A stretch of DNA of 64,000 nt, from contig JABAKD010000009.1 of the NCBI GenBank assembly GCA_012845835.1, forward strand, positions 8,986,330 through 9,050,329, read 5' to 3'. Position numbers and translations under genes: made by a program. Positions 37,661 through 49,918 of the stretch are shown here, piece after piece. Position 1 is the stretch's first letter; every line of letters begins with the position of its first letter. This stretch comes from Undaria pinnatifida. Taxonomy: Eukaryota; Sar; Phaeophyceae; Laminariales; Alariaceae. Below the pieces are notes generated by a model that saw only the letters and a program-made list of their open reading frames with translations, was not told the DNA's origin and searched no databases.

Positions 37661-38266
37661 CGTCACATGTTGCCTTTGCCATATACCATATACGGACTGA
37701 GTACTGTAGGTAATAGTTTTCGTCGGGTGACATACTATTGCCGGGTCAGCATTCCTCACGCATCGACCAGAACAGTGCTGATAAAAGGCATGCCAGGTGT
37801 GTTCATCAATGCCGTGAGCACAGCGAGAAGAGCCTGGTCGGTTGCCGCAGTCACGCAATAATTGAATCAACTTCTTGAACACGATTTTTGACGGACCGGT
37901 ACAAAACGTTGTTTAACAGTTGCAGCGTTTTTACAGCTAAAATACGGCGCCTGCTCTTCACCTATTTCCCTCCAGTTTTTGCACACGCTTTAGCGTCGCT
38001 TTCGGAAATGGTCCTGGTTCCCACATCGTAAGGGGCCACGCTCCAATCTCTCGCCTCCCGCGTCCTATTTCGCTGAGTTTTGGTTTGTTCTTCGTGCACG
38101 TCAAAGAATGCAAGGAGTTGCATGTTATAGGAGGCGGTTACAATGAAAGAAATCGGGGCTACAACGCGGAGGATATACTCAGAGACGCGGAGCTGTCTCG
38201 TTGATCGGTGATGTGACTCGCACAAGGCAGTAAAAGCGAAGGTTTCTCACCACTCACCGCCACGCC

Positions 38267-41200
38267 ATGTCGCCCGCTAGCAGATCTTACAGGTTGATCC
38301 GATATCTAGCGGCATTGACAATCGTAAGCTATTCCCTTCCTCACGCTTCAGCGAGCGATGCGCCTGGCAAATTGCCACAGCTGCATAAGCAGCAGCAGGA
38401 GCAGGAGCAGGAGCAGCAGGAGCACTCGTCGGCACAACGAATACCCCTTGCCCTAGAAGAGGATGTTGATGTGGCTGTCCTTCTGGGCCCGGAGTCATTT
38501 ACTGAACTAGGTGCCAACCCGCTGCAGGATCCCAATGCGACGGAGGATTCTAAAGGCGCCCTGGATGACCTGATCGCCGAGTTGGAGGAGCAGGTCAGTG
38601 TTCCTCCAAAGGTTCCATCATGTTTCGCCGCACAACGTCGCACAAGGTGTGCTATTCATTGTTTCCCGCATACCAGATACCAGGTACATTTCATACATGC
38701 CTCGATGCATGCAAACATGGAAACACCTCGCACCTGGTATGCGATACACACGGCACATCATCTGGGAACCTGACGCTCCCTACGCCCGTATGCAATATGT
38801 CCCGAAGACCGCTTCAGATACACGCGAGAGGTACAAGCATAGCATGCACGTCGATTATTTTTGACTTTTTTGTGAAACACCATGCGCGACCGACCCATGG
38901 GCGATCCACGGACAGCAGTACTTGTACAAATACAAACAACGCAGCTCCCAATCAAAACTCACTCATATACGAAGTAGTATATTACGAGTACCAACAACGC
39001 AGCTTGCAAAGATTAGTATTGACCTGAAATTCGTCAAACTCACGGCTGACGTCCTTGAAAATTAGTTATAAAATATAAACAACGCAGCTTGCAAAGATGA
39101 GTATTGACCTGAAATTCGTCAAACTCACGGCTGACGTCCTTGAAAATTAGTTATAAAAAACATGGGAACTCACGGCTGACGTCCTTGAAATATTTTTATA
39201 AAATACATGGGCGACCCATGGCCAGAACTACGTCCCCATGGATGACCCATGGGCCAGGCCAGTACTACTCTATTGATGGAAAATCCATGGGAGGCCCATG
39301 GGCGATCCATGAACCAGCGCTCCACCCATGGGAGACTGGGAGACCCATCGGCGGACCGATGAGTCGGCCCCCCAAACCTATGGGAGCCCCCCGGCCAACC
39401 CAGCCACCACTCCAGCCCATGAGAGGCCAATCGTCGACCCGTGGGCCAGCACTCTAAACCCATGGGTGACCCTCGTGCGACGTGGGGCCCATGGGTTGGG
39501 AATGCAGGTCCATGGGTCGCTCTTGGATTAACAGCACGGTCCATGAATCAGTCGCCCACGAGTCCCCCACGGGTTTGGAGTTTGGAGTGCTGGCCCATGG
39601 GTCGGTCTCCCATGGTTTTCCACATAGTTAGTGCTGGCCCATGAGTCACCATGGGGTCGAAGTTCTGGCCATGGCGTCGCCAATGGGTTACAACCCGCCG
39701 GTCGCCGGTGGCGTATCAGGTTATCCTCGAGCCTGGTATAGGTCAGTTTCGTGAGTTCGAGCCCCGCCGAGTGCATACTCGTATAAACTCGTTGGTACTT
39801 TTTTGTTGTGCACAAGTTGACTTGCGGAAAGCGCGAGAGCGTGAGTTAGCAACACTCGATGAAAAATCGACGAGCAGTGGGATTACTGAACCCTATGCGC
39901 GATAAAAATTGAAGGCAAGAACCGGGGGGGAGAAGGGATGACACCTGTGACCACGGCTAGTCCAGAAATTGGAAAGTAAAAGTGTGTGAAAAAAAAAAAA
40001 AAAAAGTGCTGGTCCATTGGCCCCCCATGGGACTCCAATGGGCCCCCCATGGGTTTTTCATGGGTCCCCCATGGGCCTTTCATGGGCCTCCCATGGGTTT
40101 CCTATGAGTCTCCCATTGGTTTCCCATGGGTGAGTCCGCGTCCACGATGGAGAAGTAGGTGAAAAACGTCCCTATTAATAGTAGTGGTTGTAAAGTAAAT
40201 CGAGAGTGTATAACGCCTTCCAGGTCCGATAGGAATAATGCCTGCGACATAAATTGGAAATATTTTTTTTCCATCACTATGAAAGTATGCCCACCACGAA
40301 TTTCCGGGACAATTCTTGGCGGAAATTTCCGGCAACATTCTTGCATAACTGCTGTGACAGCAGAAATCAATGCGCCTTCTTTGTAGATCGGGATGTTGTG
40401 TCCTAAAAAGCAGGGGACAGACGGCATTCATCTTGTGTGGGCAATCCTCGAGATGCATTGGAGTAGTGCCACCGTGTGCGCACGCACGTGCGCGCCCCCT
40501 CACAGAACTTCACCCGTGCTGCTGTCCGGGAGCCTTTCACACGTGGTTGCCATCTGCCGCTAGGACGCGGCTGCGCACGATTGTAACGGAAAGCGCGAGA
40601 CACATAGACTACATGATAAAACAAATGAGGGCGTGTAGCGACACACACAAAGACATGAGCACGGATGTGTATGGCGACAAACGCGAAGAAGACACAGCAG
40701 CTGCAGCTGTAGTAGTGGTAGCCCACTACAGCACAGCCGAGAGAGGGCCCTCCCGGCCTAGCTATGGTGGCGCAGCCGCATCTACCTCGTGTCCGTGCCC
40801 TACAGGGCTGGGTGGCGACTGATGTGGAGCGTTTGTTTGAAGGGGGAGGTGATATCGTTGTGTGGGGCGGGTGGGGTGTGTGAGGCAATCAATGAAAACT
40901 GGCTTGCTGCTTGCAGGATTAAGGATCAACTTCAACCAAAGAGCCCCCCTCGCAGGATTTATAACCCCCTGTATTGCGGGTTGGGATCGTTCGGGTGTAA
41001 TTCAACGTCGTGGGCTCAAGTCTCACCGAGTGCATACTCGTGCTCGTAGGGACTTTTTCTTGTGTAAAACTCGACGAGCGGAGAGCGTGAGAGTGTGAGT
41101 TTGCAAAATTCGATGAAAATCGACGAGCATAATAAGCTGAAAAGTGGGAATGCTGAACCCTAAGCGCGGTAAATTTTTTTTTTCAAGCACGTACCGGGGG

Positions 41201-44200
41201 GGAAGAAAGGAAGACACCTGTGACCACAGCTTTGTCCGGAAAGTCTCCGAGGGTAAAACCTGTTGCGATTTTGAGCTGGAGAGTAAAATAATAATTTCAA
41301 AAGGAAAGAAAAAAAAAACGTGCTGGCCTATGGGTCACCCACGGGTTAATAGTTCTTGCCATGGGTTAAGATTGGTGGCCCATGATCGCCGACGGAATTT
41401 TCGTACTGGCCCGGTATTGATTGACCATTGGTCGCGCATGGGCCGCTCGTGGGTCTTCTATGAGTTAAAATGCTGACCCATGGGTTGCCCATGTAGTTAT
41501 AGTACTGCTGTCGGCGTCCCCATCGGTCTATTAATATTGGGTTAACCTCTCACCAGGTACCTACTAAGGTTGATTTCGCTGGTTCGAGCACCCGCGAGTG
41601 GACACTCATACATACTCGCAGGGACTTCCTCTTGTGCAAAAAAGTACACGCGGAAAGCGCGAGAGCGTGCGTTAGCAAAAAATCGATAAAAGTCGACGAG
41701 CATTGGGAATGCTGAACCCTCTGCGCGATAAAAATGAAGGCATGTACCGGGGGGAACGGACACATGGGTTTTGAATGCAGGTCCATGGGTCTTGGCCCGT
41801 GGGTCGCTCGTGGGTCGCCTGTGGGTCTCGCATGGGTGTAGAGTGCTGGCCCATGGGTCACGCGTAGGTTTCTGCTTTCTACTTCTGGCCCATGTGTCCC
41901 CCATGGGCCTGCCATGGGTCATGGATCTCCCATTGGCCTGCCGTGGGTATCCCGTGGGTATTTTATTACACTTCCATGTGACACCCATGAAATGCCCATG
42001 AAAGGCGCGCCAAAGCACCGATGTAAGCACCCAGTACTGCGTATCATGTTATAGGAACACGCTTGCTCGCCATGCGTGTTATTTGCGGGTATCAAAGCTG
42101 CTGTAGTATCCCTGGTACCTGGTAAACGGTAAACGGTAAACGGTAGACCAGGATGTACTCGTACGACCTGGTAATATACGATTTTCTTTTGCGCAACGAC
42201 TGCTTCTACGAGCTGTACCGCTGTACTTAAGCAGGCAGGATGCAGCGTTGCGTCCAGTTTAGCGTAACAGTCCTGTACCGCAGCAATGGTACGTGCAGCC
42301 GAGCAACATCGGGCGTGTCCTTCGACGCTTACCATTGACTCCTGATGGAAGTCATTGAGGGCGAGGGGGTCCAGAGAGCCTAGGGTGGTATCGCGGGGTG
42401 CGCTTGTGTACTCGTGCCCTCGCTTATCGCACCTGTCTTGCAAACCTGAAACCCCTGCTGACGCCCACCCACGTTTTTGAGTACAAGCTACTCGAAATTA
42501 TTATTAATATCAGTAGGATAAAAAAAAAAAAAATGCAGTACGTACGAAAAGGGTTATTTCCTGGTCCCTTCCAAGTCACTAATCGCCGAAGGCTCCTCGC
42601 CAAAAGTTACAGCGACAAACCCAACCCCCTTCGCTCAATTCACTCTGCACCCACTTTTTGCAACTGTCTCGCGCGCCCCCAGCTCCGCGTGGACGAGCTT
42701 ACGCCACCCGCCACGGCGATGACCTTGCAGCGTCTGGGAGAGGCTCTGGCGCTTCGGGGGGAGCATGGACGCTCTGCCGACGCCTTCGCTCGCGCTGTTA
42801 CCGCGAACAAGGCGCTTTTCGGGGCCGTGAGCGCGCAGACCGTGGATAGCTTGACAGGCCTTGGACTGGCCTTGCTGGAACAGGTGTGAGCTTACCTGGC
42901 GTAAACTGTGATTGAAGTGTGAAGTGAAAGGTGAATTATAGGGCTGGATACTGGTGGCTCCAGGCAGGGCGACGATTTCTGGCTATTTCTGTTGTACCTG
43001 GAGACGTTTTCGCAGGACGTGTGCGTATGTCGTCAACGTGCTGGCATCCTGGCAGCTCCCTCGTGCAGGAGATCTGTGTCTCTCGCAGCTTCCGACACTG
43101 AGTGCGTATCTAAATCGATTTTGGACCGATCTCAGAGCTGATGTACCTTATAATCCACATGTTAATTATGGAAACGTGTTGCAAGGTGTCAGAGATAAGT
43201 ACTCTGTGATCTATTTTATCGATGGTCAGGAGCAAGGACCTTCTCAGTGTTTTTGCGTTATCCAATAAATGTGCACCATAAGCACTCTTCCCATAGTCAG
43301 CGCTGACTATGGGGCAGTGGTTATGGTGCATATTCAGCGCAAGGTTAGGGGTGTGTGTAGCGGGTTTATGTAATCCGGGGATGCCCGGTCGGGTACTACC
43401 CGAGTATGATCAAACCGACCAGGTTCGGTACCTAGGTACTCCGGATACTCCAGAGCGTATACCCTACCTGGTACGAAGCGTACCCGAGTATGATCAAACC
43501 AACCAGGTTCGGTACCTGGGTACTCCGGATACTCCAGAGCGTATACCCTACCTGGTACGAAGCAAACCCTTGAAACGTACCTGGCACGCTGCAATCGATA
43601 GTATTTTTCGTGTTCCACCGCTTCGCTTGAAAATTGTCACCATTTTTTCGGATGCCTCCCTCAAAAAATATCATGTCACTGCACTGAACTGCCAGGAGCG
43701 TTTTCCTACGGCGGCGGCGGCTCTCGGGAGAGCCCTGTCAGCTCGCATGCTGAACCCTTTGGAGAGGGTGGTGACGCCCACCTTAGGTCTCACGAAAAAT
43801 CTCGACGGTCTGGCGAGGGCGCTGGCAAACCAGCCCCTCGCCGAGGAAGGACAAGAGGAGGAGGAGAAGGAGGAGTTCAAGGGTGCCCTGATGGCGGTGG
43901 ACCACATCAACCGCGTCGCGTGGCATTACTTTGTGCATAACTGGCCGTACGACGGGGAGACGGTCATGCTGGAGGTTTGTGCTTACGCGCGTGCGTTTGC
44001 GGGCGTGCGGGTCGTGCGGGCGTGCGTCTTGACTGATGAATGTTTGGGTGTTTTTGGCGGTTTGGCTGTTTGGCTGTTTGGCTGTTTTGTCTACTTTTCT
44101 GTTGTCGGCAGTTTTGTTATTCGTCTGTTTCATTGTTTGGCTGTTTGGATGTTAACGCTGTTTGGCTGCTTGGGTAGTTGGCTGTTACACTCTGACCGTT

Positions 44201-47200
44201 TTAGGATACGGGGCTGATTGGGTGTTTGATTGTGGGACTGTTTGGGTTTTTGGAGGTTTTCGCACGGCGGTAGAGTGAGCCGCACACCGGCCGGCTCTGC
44301 CGCCTCGTCGGGGATTGGGTTTCCACAGAACACGGTTGGCCTTTTTCGATGCCAGCCGGCAAGGGGTACGTGACTGTTTGTGGGGGGGTGACATGGTACC
44401 GGGTACGGTAAATACCCGGGTACGATATACCCAAGGGAGTATCAGCGAAACGCGCATTTTAAGGTACTGAGGCGACGAAAACCCGTCCCGAAAAAACGGC
44501 CAACGCAACCACAACAATCGCACATCCTTACATACCCCCCCCCCCCCCCCCCGCGGGCTTGGGTGCTCGGGGTCGCCCTCCTGCCTGTTACATTCCCCGC
44601 TTGTACCAGGCCCTCGATTCAATCCAAAAAGAGGGGACCCGACTCGGGCCCTCCCGACCACGGGACCTAGTCATCTCCGCCTACCTGTTCAACCTCGGCT
44701 TTCTGCGGCTGTCGATCCTAGGGGATTACGGATCCGCCGCAGAGGTACTCCTGGAAGCGCAAGAGCTCAGGGCTCCCCTGCTGGGAGACTTGCACACTCT
44801 GACGGTGGAGGCGGTGGTGAGCCGGGGGTGGGCGCTGATGCTCACTGGGGAGACGCAGTTGGCGGTCGAAGAGCTCACCAGGTGAGCGCAGTCACGGGAG
44901 GGGGGGGGGGGAGGGGGGATGTTCATATATCGTGCATGGCCGTTTTCGTAAGGGGACCAGAGGTGTACTCATTTCATGGATAGTCGTATGAAAATTTTCC
45001 CTTGCGTAAGGGGAGGGGGGTGCGGGGAGGTAGGATATAATATACTGCGGAGCGTTTTACGCTCGCGGGGGGGGGTGAGGGGGGTGAGTTGGGGGGGAGG
45101 GGGGAAACTGTTGGGGGTTTGGTGGCGTAATGCTGGCCGGGTAGAGAGCTATACCAACTTGTGCCTGAAACCATCTGTTATTGTAGACTATACATCTTGG
45201 GCTGACAGGTTTGCTGTTGTTTTTTTCGCCGGGAGCGCGATTGATGCCCCGCTGGGCTCAGTTTTGCTTTCTGGTCCAGAGGGGGGAGGTTGAGGCGGGA
45301 TCACTGGGGGCCATCCCCGTCGTCGTACCCATAAAAAGCCAAAGCTACAGTAGTGCTTGCACCCCGTTCTCCTTGGTACGAGGAAGGCTTATGACACCAT
45401 CCCGGGTGGCTGGGGTACGAGATGTGTCGGGACTGCACTGCTATTTAATAGGGTATGTACAACACACGCGCAGCATGATAAAACGTGGTGCATGTTGCGC
45501 ATTGTCTTGGTTTCTCGACGTGCGTTTGATCGCTCTTTCGCTCTCTCGCTCGCTCACCCGTTCTCCCCGTGTGTTCTCAGTACGGCGGAAGGCCTTCTCG
45601 CCGTTGGGGGGCGGGCGGCGACGGCCGAAAGATTGCTTCGGCAGGCGCTGCAGGGGAGCAGCGACCCGCTCGGGGTCGCCTCGTACTCGCACGTGTGCTA
45701 CACGCAGCACGTCAATATGCTGAGGGGTTGGGGCAAAGATGTGAGAGCTTTGGTGGCGCTGATGCAGTAGCAGTAGATCATTCAGTATCTTGGCGCTTCG
45801 GGTAGAGTAGAGACAGTAAATTGATGTCTCGCAGCACAGACGTCGACGCTGCCTGCGCGGGTGTTTTTTTTTACGGCGTATCCAGGTAACCCGCCGTACA
45901 ATACAGTACGAAACCCGACTGTTGTACCTGAGTTGTAAAACAAAAAGTTCCGTGTGGACGTCTGACGCCACCCGTTTGCCATGACGCGATCGCTGAGTTG
46001 GGGTAACACTGTAGTAGTTGCTGGCGTATGACTGGTTGGAGTAAAAAGCCCTCGAGGTAGTGTTTGCCTCTGGCGCTATAACTCTTTTGGGGCTTCGGAG
46101 AAGAAAAAAATAATAAGAATGACGAATAAAACTGACGATTGCAACATCCTTTCACACGAAGCGACCCGGTGTCTGCTAGATTAGCTGATGGCGACACCTT
46201 TACTGTCGACCTCCAATGCAAGCATGTACCCGTTAGACACGCACGTAGGTTGCTTGCACTGCCGTGTGCTACATGCTCGCGCCATGAAAACAACCCGTTT
46301 GTTCTCTCTTGTTTTTGTCGCTATGCTGTAGTCAAGATATGATCAAGTCCCAAAAAGGGTTATAACTAGAGCTGTGAGTCGGCATGACTGAAGTCGCCAA
46401 CTAGTTACTACCCGGGCTAGTAGTTAGTCGTTTTACGGAGGTGCCGACTATCCTACTTATTGGGTTTCCGTACTGTTAGGAAGGACTGTTTAATGCGGAG
46501 TGCGTTTTTTCCTTTGTTGGGAGGGCCCGTAGGGGTTGCAGTTGTTAGTCCAAAGGTTTGTAAGTGGTTGAGCTCTTCGCAAATGTGTTACTATCAACAG
46601 CGCATAGAAACTCTGGTCGGGTTTGCGCGAACGAAGAATGCCTTGGTCGGAGTCATGTTTCGGGTGATAGTTGATGTTGAGCTTGAGCTCCTTCCTCGTG
46701 TTATGAGGCTCGGAAAATTCTTAGAAACATCTGCTGTCACCCTCTAGCGTGGGATGGCTCGGTGTGGAGGATGTCTTGCAGCGCTACAGCGGTCTAAACT
46801 GTTAACCTTATTCAGCACTACAACCTCATCTGGGGGCGACTGAAAAACTTGGAATTGAAGTAGGATGGAACTTTACGTCGGGAAAGCGTCAAGTGGCCGT
46901 TTTGTTTGTTTGTTTGTTTCTTTGTGTTTGTTTTTTTTGCGTAGTTCCTTCTACCTGCAATTGGTCCCACCGCTCCCCATCCGCCCGTTCTTCCCCCCCC
47001 CCACCGTCCGTTCGTCCGTCCGAACAATAATTCCACGAAAAAACACAAAACATATCGTATTGTATCCACAGGGAGTGAAGAAGGCAGAAAAGTTTGTCTC
47101 AACTCAGACGGAACTTTCTCGGGACTCCATGCTTTCCAGCAAAAATCGAAGCGTTGTTCGTGCGCGCAAAGCTCTTGGGCAGGCGTTAATGGCTCAAGTT

Positions 47201-48639
47201 GAGGTAAGCGATGGTGCTAGAAAGAGATATGTTCCATGCTCACTAGGTTGTGGGTTGGCCGGCCGGGCGGGGTAAATCAAGGCACTCGTGATGGAAGAAG
47301 GCGTAGGGTAGCCGTAGAACATTGAGTATGCGTATGGGGTGAGTTGGTCGCGCCTGCCTGGGACATGGTTACATGTCCCAAGAAATATGCCTGTTGTCTT
47401 TACGTACTCCTAGACAGTTGCTGTCAACCCTCTCGTACACGTGGCGTACTCAACGAAATCTGTCGATTGACGGCACACTAGCTTCTTGATGTACAGCGGT
47501 CAAGGACGCGTCCGTCAAGGCACTCACCACGCTAAATCTAGATGATACGTGGTAAGTCTCAAGAAATTGTACTCAGTCAAGAAAAGCCGTCAAGCAACAC
47601 CGTAAAAAAAAACTGCCAAGGACACCGCCACATCAAAAGTAGTATAGTATGTCGAACGAAGCTGTGACGAGCACATCAAAAGTAGTATAGTATATCGAAC
47701 GAAGCTGTGGCAAGCAAAATCTAGACCGTCAGGCGACATCTTTGGCTCCCGGGGGGGGGGGCGGGGGGGGATGAAAATGCGTGGTCTGGACAATGCAAGT
47801 ACCTGAGGTGACAACACAGAGCACCCGTTCGTTACTGGTGGTGGAGGCGGAGGCAGGCGGTGAAAGCAGTCGTCCTGCCCGAAGCTGTTGAGTCGAAGAA
47901 TCATCGCCGGTTATCTTTGTTAGCCGCCACCATTGCCCTCCTTCTCTACCCTCTGCAGCCCTGGCTTCCTCGTGTGGCCAATGCTGTGATCATCGTTCAT
48001 TACGGTCATTTTGTTTGGTCAGTTTTTTTGGTCAGTTTTTTATTTCCCTCTTGAGTTCCAAAAACGGGCGCCGTCCCCTCAGACAGCAGCAACCGTGCCG
48101 CCTTTGACCCCCCTGGAACTGCACCAGTGTGGAGACAAACTACTGTACTTACAGTCGGTGTGGCATCAACATGATTAGGTGTGGGATAGTTTGTGCAATG
48201 TAATCAGCGTGGGATAACTTGCGATATCATTAGAATACTGTAGTTCGGGATACTCTGTGAAATAGAATCAGTGTGGGATCATTTGTGCAATAGGATGTAG
48301 GTGTGGGATTGTGTGACCACGGACTCTAAGATTTTTGACAAAGAGTTCATGTGAAACAACACCACCAACAACAACATTTGTGCAATAGCATTAGACTGCT
48401 AATAGTGTGGGATACCCTGTGCAATAATATCAGTGTGGAATCTTTTGTGCAATAGAATGTAGGTGTGGGATAATTATTGCGATCCTTGAAATATTTAACG
48501 GCCCCCGGCTCCGCCCTTCGCTTGCCTTCCCACTTATTCCCGCGTGATTTAGGGGAAAGCTGATAAAGAGGGGCTCCTGCAGCTCTCTCGCGCGGACAAA
48601 GACCAGCTGTGGGAAGAGGCGAAGGCGCTTACGAAGTGA
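38267..48639 (+). CDS. Secreted or endomembrane TPR-repeat protein, 7 exons
   Basis: Exons: 38267-38593, 42683-42883, 43696-43974, 44610-44881, 45581-45740, 47072-47203, 48553-48639 (TGA). All junction phases agree and give about 485 residues. The start ATG is followed by a signal-peptide-like N-terminus (RLIRYLAALTIVSYSLPHAS, then ASD), a Q/E-rich linker (QQQEQEQEQQE) and an acidic segment. TPR-like helix pairs follow: TLQRLGEALALRGEHGRSAD across exon 2, LLEQ-ERFPTAAAALGRALSA across the exon 2/3 junction, and LGDYGSAAEVLLEAQELRAP in exon 4. The 42-residue-type spacing recalls kinesin-light-chain TPRs. The C-terminus is charged and helical (LWEEAKALTK). No Phe follows the predicted cleavage site, so a stramenopile plastid-targeting motif is not seen. 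Binding partner unknown. Intron 1 (4.1 kb) could hide another exon. Confidence 0.78.
38994..39210 (+). repeat. 84-bp tandem units of the GCTTGCAAAGATGAG family
   Basis: aacgcagcttgcaaagat begins at about 38996 and 39080; each unit runs through cctgaaattcgtcaaactca and cggctgacgtccttgaaa to a ttataaaa end. A third, 5'-truncated unit follows at about 39168. Confidence 0.85.
39200..39690. repeat. CCATGG palindrome minisatellite, block 1
   Basis: cccatgggtcgcccatggg-like steps every 10-35 bp, with recurrent gtgctggcccatgggtc. More than a dozen CCATGG or one-mismatch sites occur in this block. Confidence 0.85.
39720..40002 (+). mobile_element. tRNA-like SINE family A, copy 1
   Basis: A box-B-like gagttcgagcc at about 39757 is followed by a body with gagtgcatactcgt, aaagcgcgagagcgtgagtt, aaaatcgacgagca and ctgaaccctatgcgcg, then gacacctgtgaccac and a run of 17 A. 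The 3' poly-A and box-B-like sequence suggest a pol III retroposon. Confidence 0.6.
40005..40140. repeat. CCATGG palindrome minisatellite, block 2
   Basis: gggccccccatgggtttttc and catgggtcccccatgggcct steps directly follow the poly-A end of the SINE-like copy at 39720-40002. Confidence 0.85.
40985..41318 (+). mobile_element. tRNA-like SINE family A, copy 2
   Basis: gtgggctcaagtctcaccga (diverged box B) is followed by gagtgcatactcgtgctcgt, gagagcgtgagagtgtgagt, aaaatcgacgagca, gaatgctgaaccctaagcgc, gacacctgtgaccacagc and a terminal A run. Confidence 0.6.
41320..41515. repeat. CCATGG palindrome minisatellite, block 3
   Basis: Begins cgtgctggcctatgggtcac directly after a poly-A run at 41306-41318, with further ccatgggttaag and gacccatgggttgcccatg. 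Confidence 0.8.
41560..41758 (+). mobile_element. tRNA-like SINE family A, copy 3 (3'-short)
   Basis: gctggttcgagcacccgcga (box-B-like) followed by actcgcagggacttcctctt, aaagcgcgagagcgtgcgtt and tgctgaaccctctgcgcgat. It passes straight into the CCATGG block without a poly-A run. Confidence 0.6.
41760..42005. repeat. CCATGG palindrome minisatellite, block 4
   Basis: Steps such as aggtccatgggtcttggccc and gtgctggcccatgggtcacg follow the third SINE-like copy; the block ends at catgaaaggcgcgcc. Confidence 0.8.
43272..43330. repeat. 59-bp near-perfect palindrome
   Basis: The arms are tgcaccataagcactc...ccatagtcagc and gctgactatgg...ttatggtgca, centred at about 43301 with no spacer. It lies in TPR intron 2 and would extrude as a cruciform or fold as an RNA hairpin. 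Confidence 0.85.
43392..43565. repeat. 84-bp tandem duplication, GTACC-rich
   Basis: acccgagtatgatcaaaccg starts at about 43398 and acccgagtatgatcaaacca at 43482; both run through ccaggttcggtacct and ccagagcgtataccctacct to ggtacgaagc. Near-identical copies, so recent. Confidence 0.9.
44040..44265. repeat. GTTTGGCT tandem repeat
   Basis: tggctgtttggctgtttggc and degenerate continuations fill the start of TPR intron 3. Confidence 0.7.
46460..46747 (+). other. Unassigned 95-codon open frame in TPR intron 5
   Basis: An open frame between TPR exons 5 and 6 encodes IETLVGFARTKNALVGVMFR near its end. It has some coding character but no recognised domain and no phase-compatible splice sites that I trust. 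It is recorded as a possible alternative exon only. Confidence 0.15.
47630..47714. repeat. 43-bp tandem duplication
   Basis: cacatcaaaagtagtatagt with tcgaacgaagctgtg occurs twice in a row in TPR intron 6. Neighbouring ccgtcaagcaac words recur at 53.34-53.50 kb. Confidence 0.85.
48165..48475. repeat. GTGTGGGATA-TGTGCAATAG minisatellite
   Basis: Units of about 30-36 bp combine gtgtgggata, ttgtgcaatag and aatcagtgtgg. About eight occur, interrupted once by a caacaccaacaac stretch. Ends about 80 bp before the final TPR exon acceptor at 48552. Confidence 0.8.
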
Positions 48640-49918
48640 CGTTTTTTTACCATGCTCAATATTATTTCTGGTTCGGTGGTCGAACTCTCGTACTAGCTCT
48701 CTACTGTTTTTTTTTTGCGTCGCGGGATTCACGGCGCGTTTAGCGAGGGCTGGTGCTCGACAATTTGCCTATAAAACGTTATACCTGAGATGCTGGATCG
48801 AATCATCACACGCAGCTTGCAAATATATGCGGTCCAGACGAAAATCTCGACCTCCCATCCGGGTGTCTTTTTGAATTTTTGTAATTGTTTTGCCAATACG
48901 TCAACTGTGAACTCAACAGGTAAAAGTTTTGTAAACATATTTCTGGGAGTGAAACTGGTACTCGCTGAAAGGGGGTTTGTCTACACAGTTACCGTTGGCT
49001 CTGTGTACTGCCACCAACAGGTCGTCTTTGCGGATAATGCTTTTTCTTTTTATGAAGTTTTCCTTTTTTTGCGGTTTCCTTGGTTCCCCACTGCGATTGG
49101 ATGCAGTCTGGGTTACAAAAAAAACAAACTGCGGCCTTGTCATCGTGGGTCTGTTGGCGTTCGCTGCTCGCGCCAGAATCGCATTCGTCCGTTCAAAGCG
49201 CCTAGAATTACGGTGATCGGTCGGTAGTTGGCGTTTTGCGGAGAGGGAAGAGGGGTATCGCGTAGGTTGAAGAAGTTTTACTCTATCGAACCGCGGTTCA
49301 ACGATCAGAAGGACAATAGCGCTGCTGGTTGTGAGCGGGGTGGCGGTGGTAGTGGATTGTGTGTGGGGGGGGTGGCGATGGTGAGGGTGGTAGTTGCAGT
49401 GGTAAGGTCGTGGTCGGGGTGGTGATGGTGAAGATAGTGGTGCAGGTGGCGGTGGTGGAAGCGGCGGCCGGTGCGGCGGAGGCGGCGGCGGAGCCTCTCT
49501 AGTGAGACGCGAGCTGCGAACGGTGATCTTGGAGGAGCCGTGCGGTGCAAGGCTGATGTGATATGTGGTAGTGCCATGTCGCGTCTGAGGCGCGGCTAGT
49601 TTTTATTCGGCCGGGTTGGCGGCGTTGTGCTATGTAGGAGGTATGATAGGTCGCGTTGTCGACACGCGCAATAGTCGGTACAGTTGCGGGTGTCAGATCC
49701 ATTTTCGCCATGTTTCGCCATCGCGGCGAAATCAACCATCGCGGCGGAGAGCACGGGGTTTGCAACGCGGGGTCTCGTAGACACTAGTAATGCGTTTATT
49801 TTTTTTTGTATTTAACGGGTAAAACATTCATATTAATATTAGTAGTTTACAGGAGCCACTTTTGTAGCTTTAGCAGAAACGCTGCCGTAGTTCATATGGA
49901 GCAGGTCTAACCATCTCC

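Larger units (their letters stand above)
31376..38266. other. Region between ArfGAP-PDZ and TPR genes; repeats, no gene recognised
   Basis: The 5' exon(s) of the ArfGAP-PDZ gene should lie here but were not recognised. Repeats include a GGATTGCGCTT minisatellite (31820-31975), MITE copy 2, a 23-bp minisatellite at 34.05 kb, the GCTTGCAAAGATGAG element at 36.0 kb and duplicated CAG-rich blocks at 36.2-37.0 kb. A 196-codon minus frame at 31523-32113 is partly this minisatellite. A 181-codon minus frame at 35250-35795 has no recognised domain. Confidence 0.45.
38594..42682. other. TPR intron 1, repeat-dominated
   Basis: A 4.1-kb intron filled by tandem 84-bp units (38994-39210), CCATGG blocks and three SINE-like copies. 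A minus-strand frame near 42190-42400 has some coding character (VQDCYAKLDATLHPACL) but no recognised family. Confidence 0.7.

Noticed and set aside
39200-42005. CRISPR array
   Set aside because: Repeats are short palindromes at irregular spacing with similar, not unique, spacers, in a eukaryotic intron.
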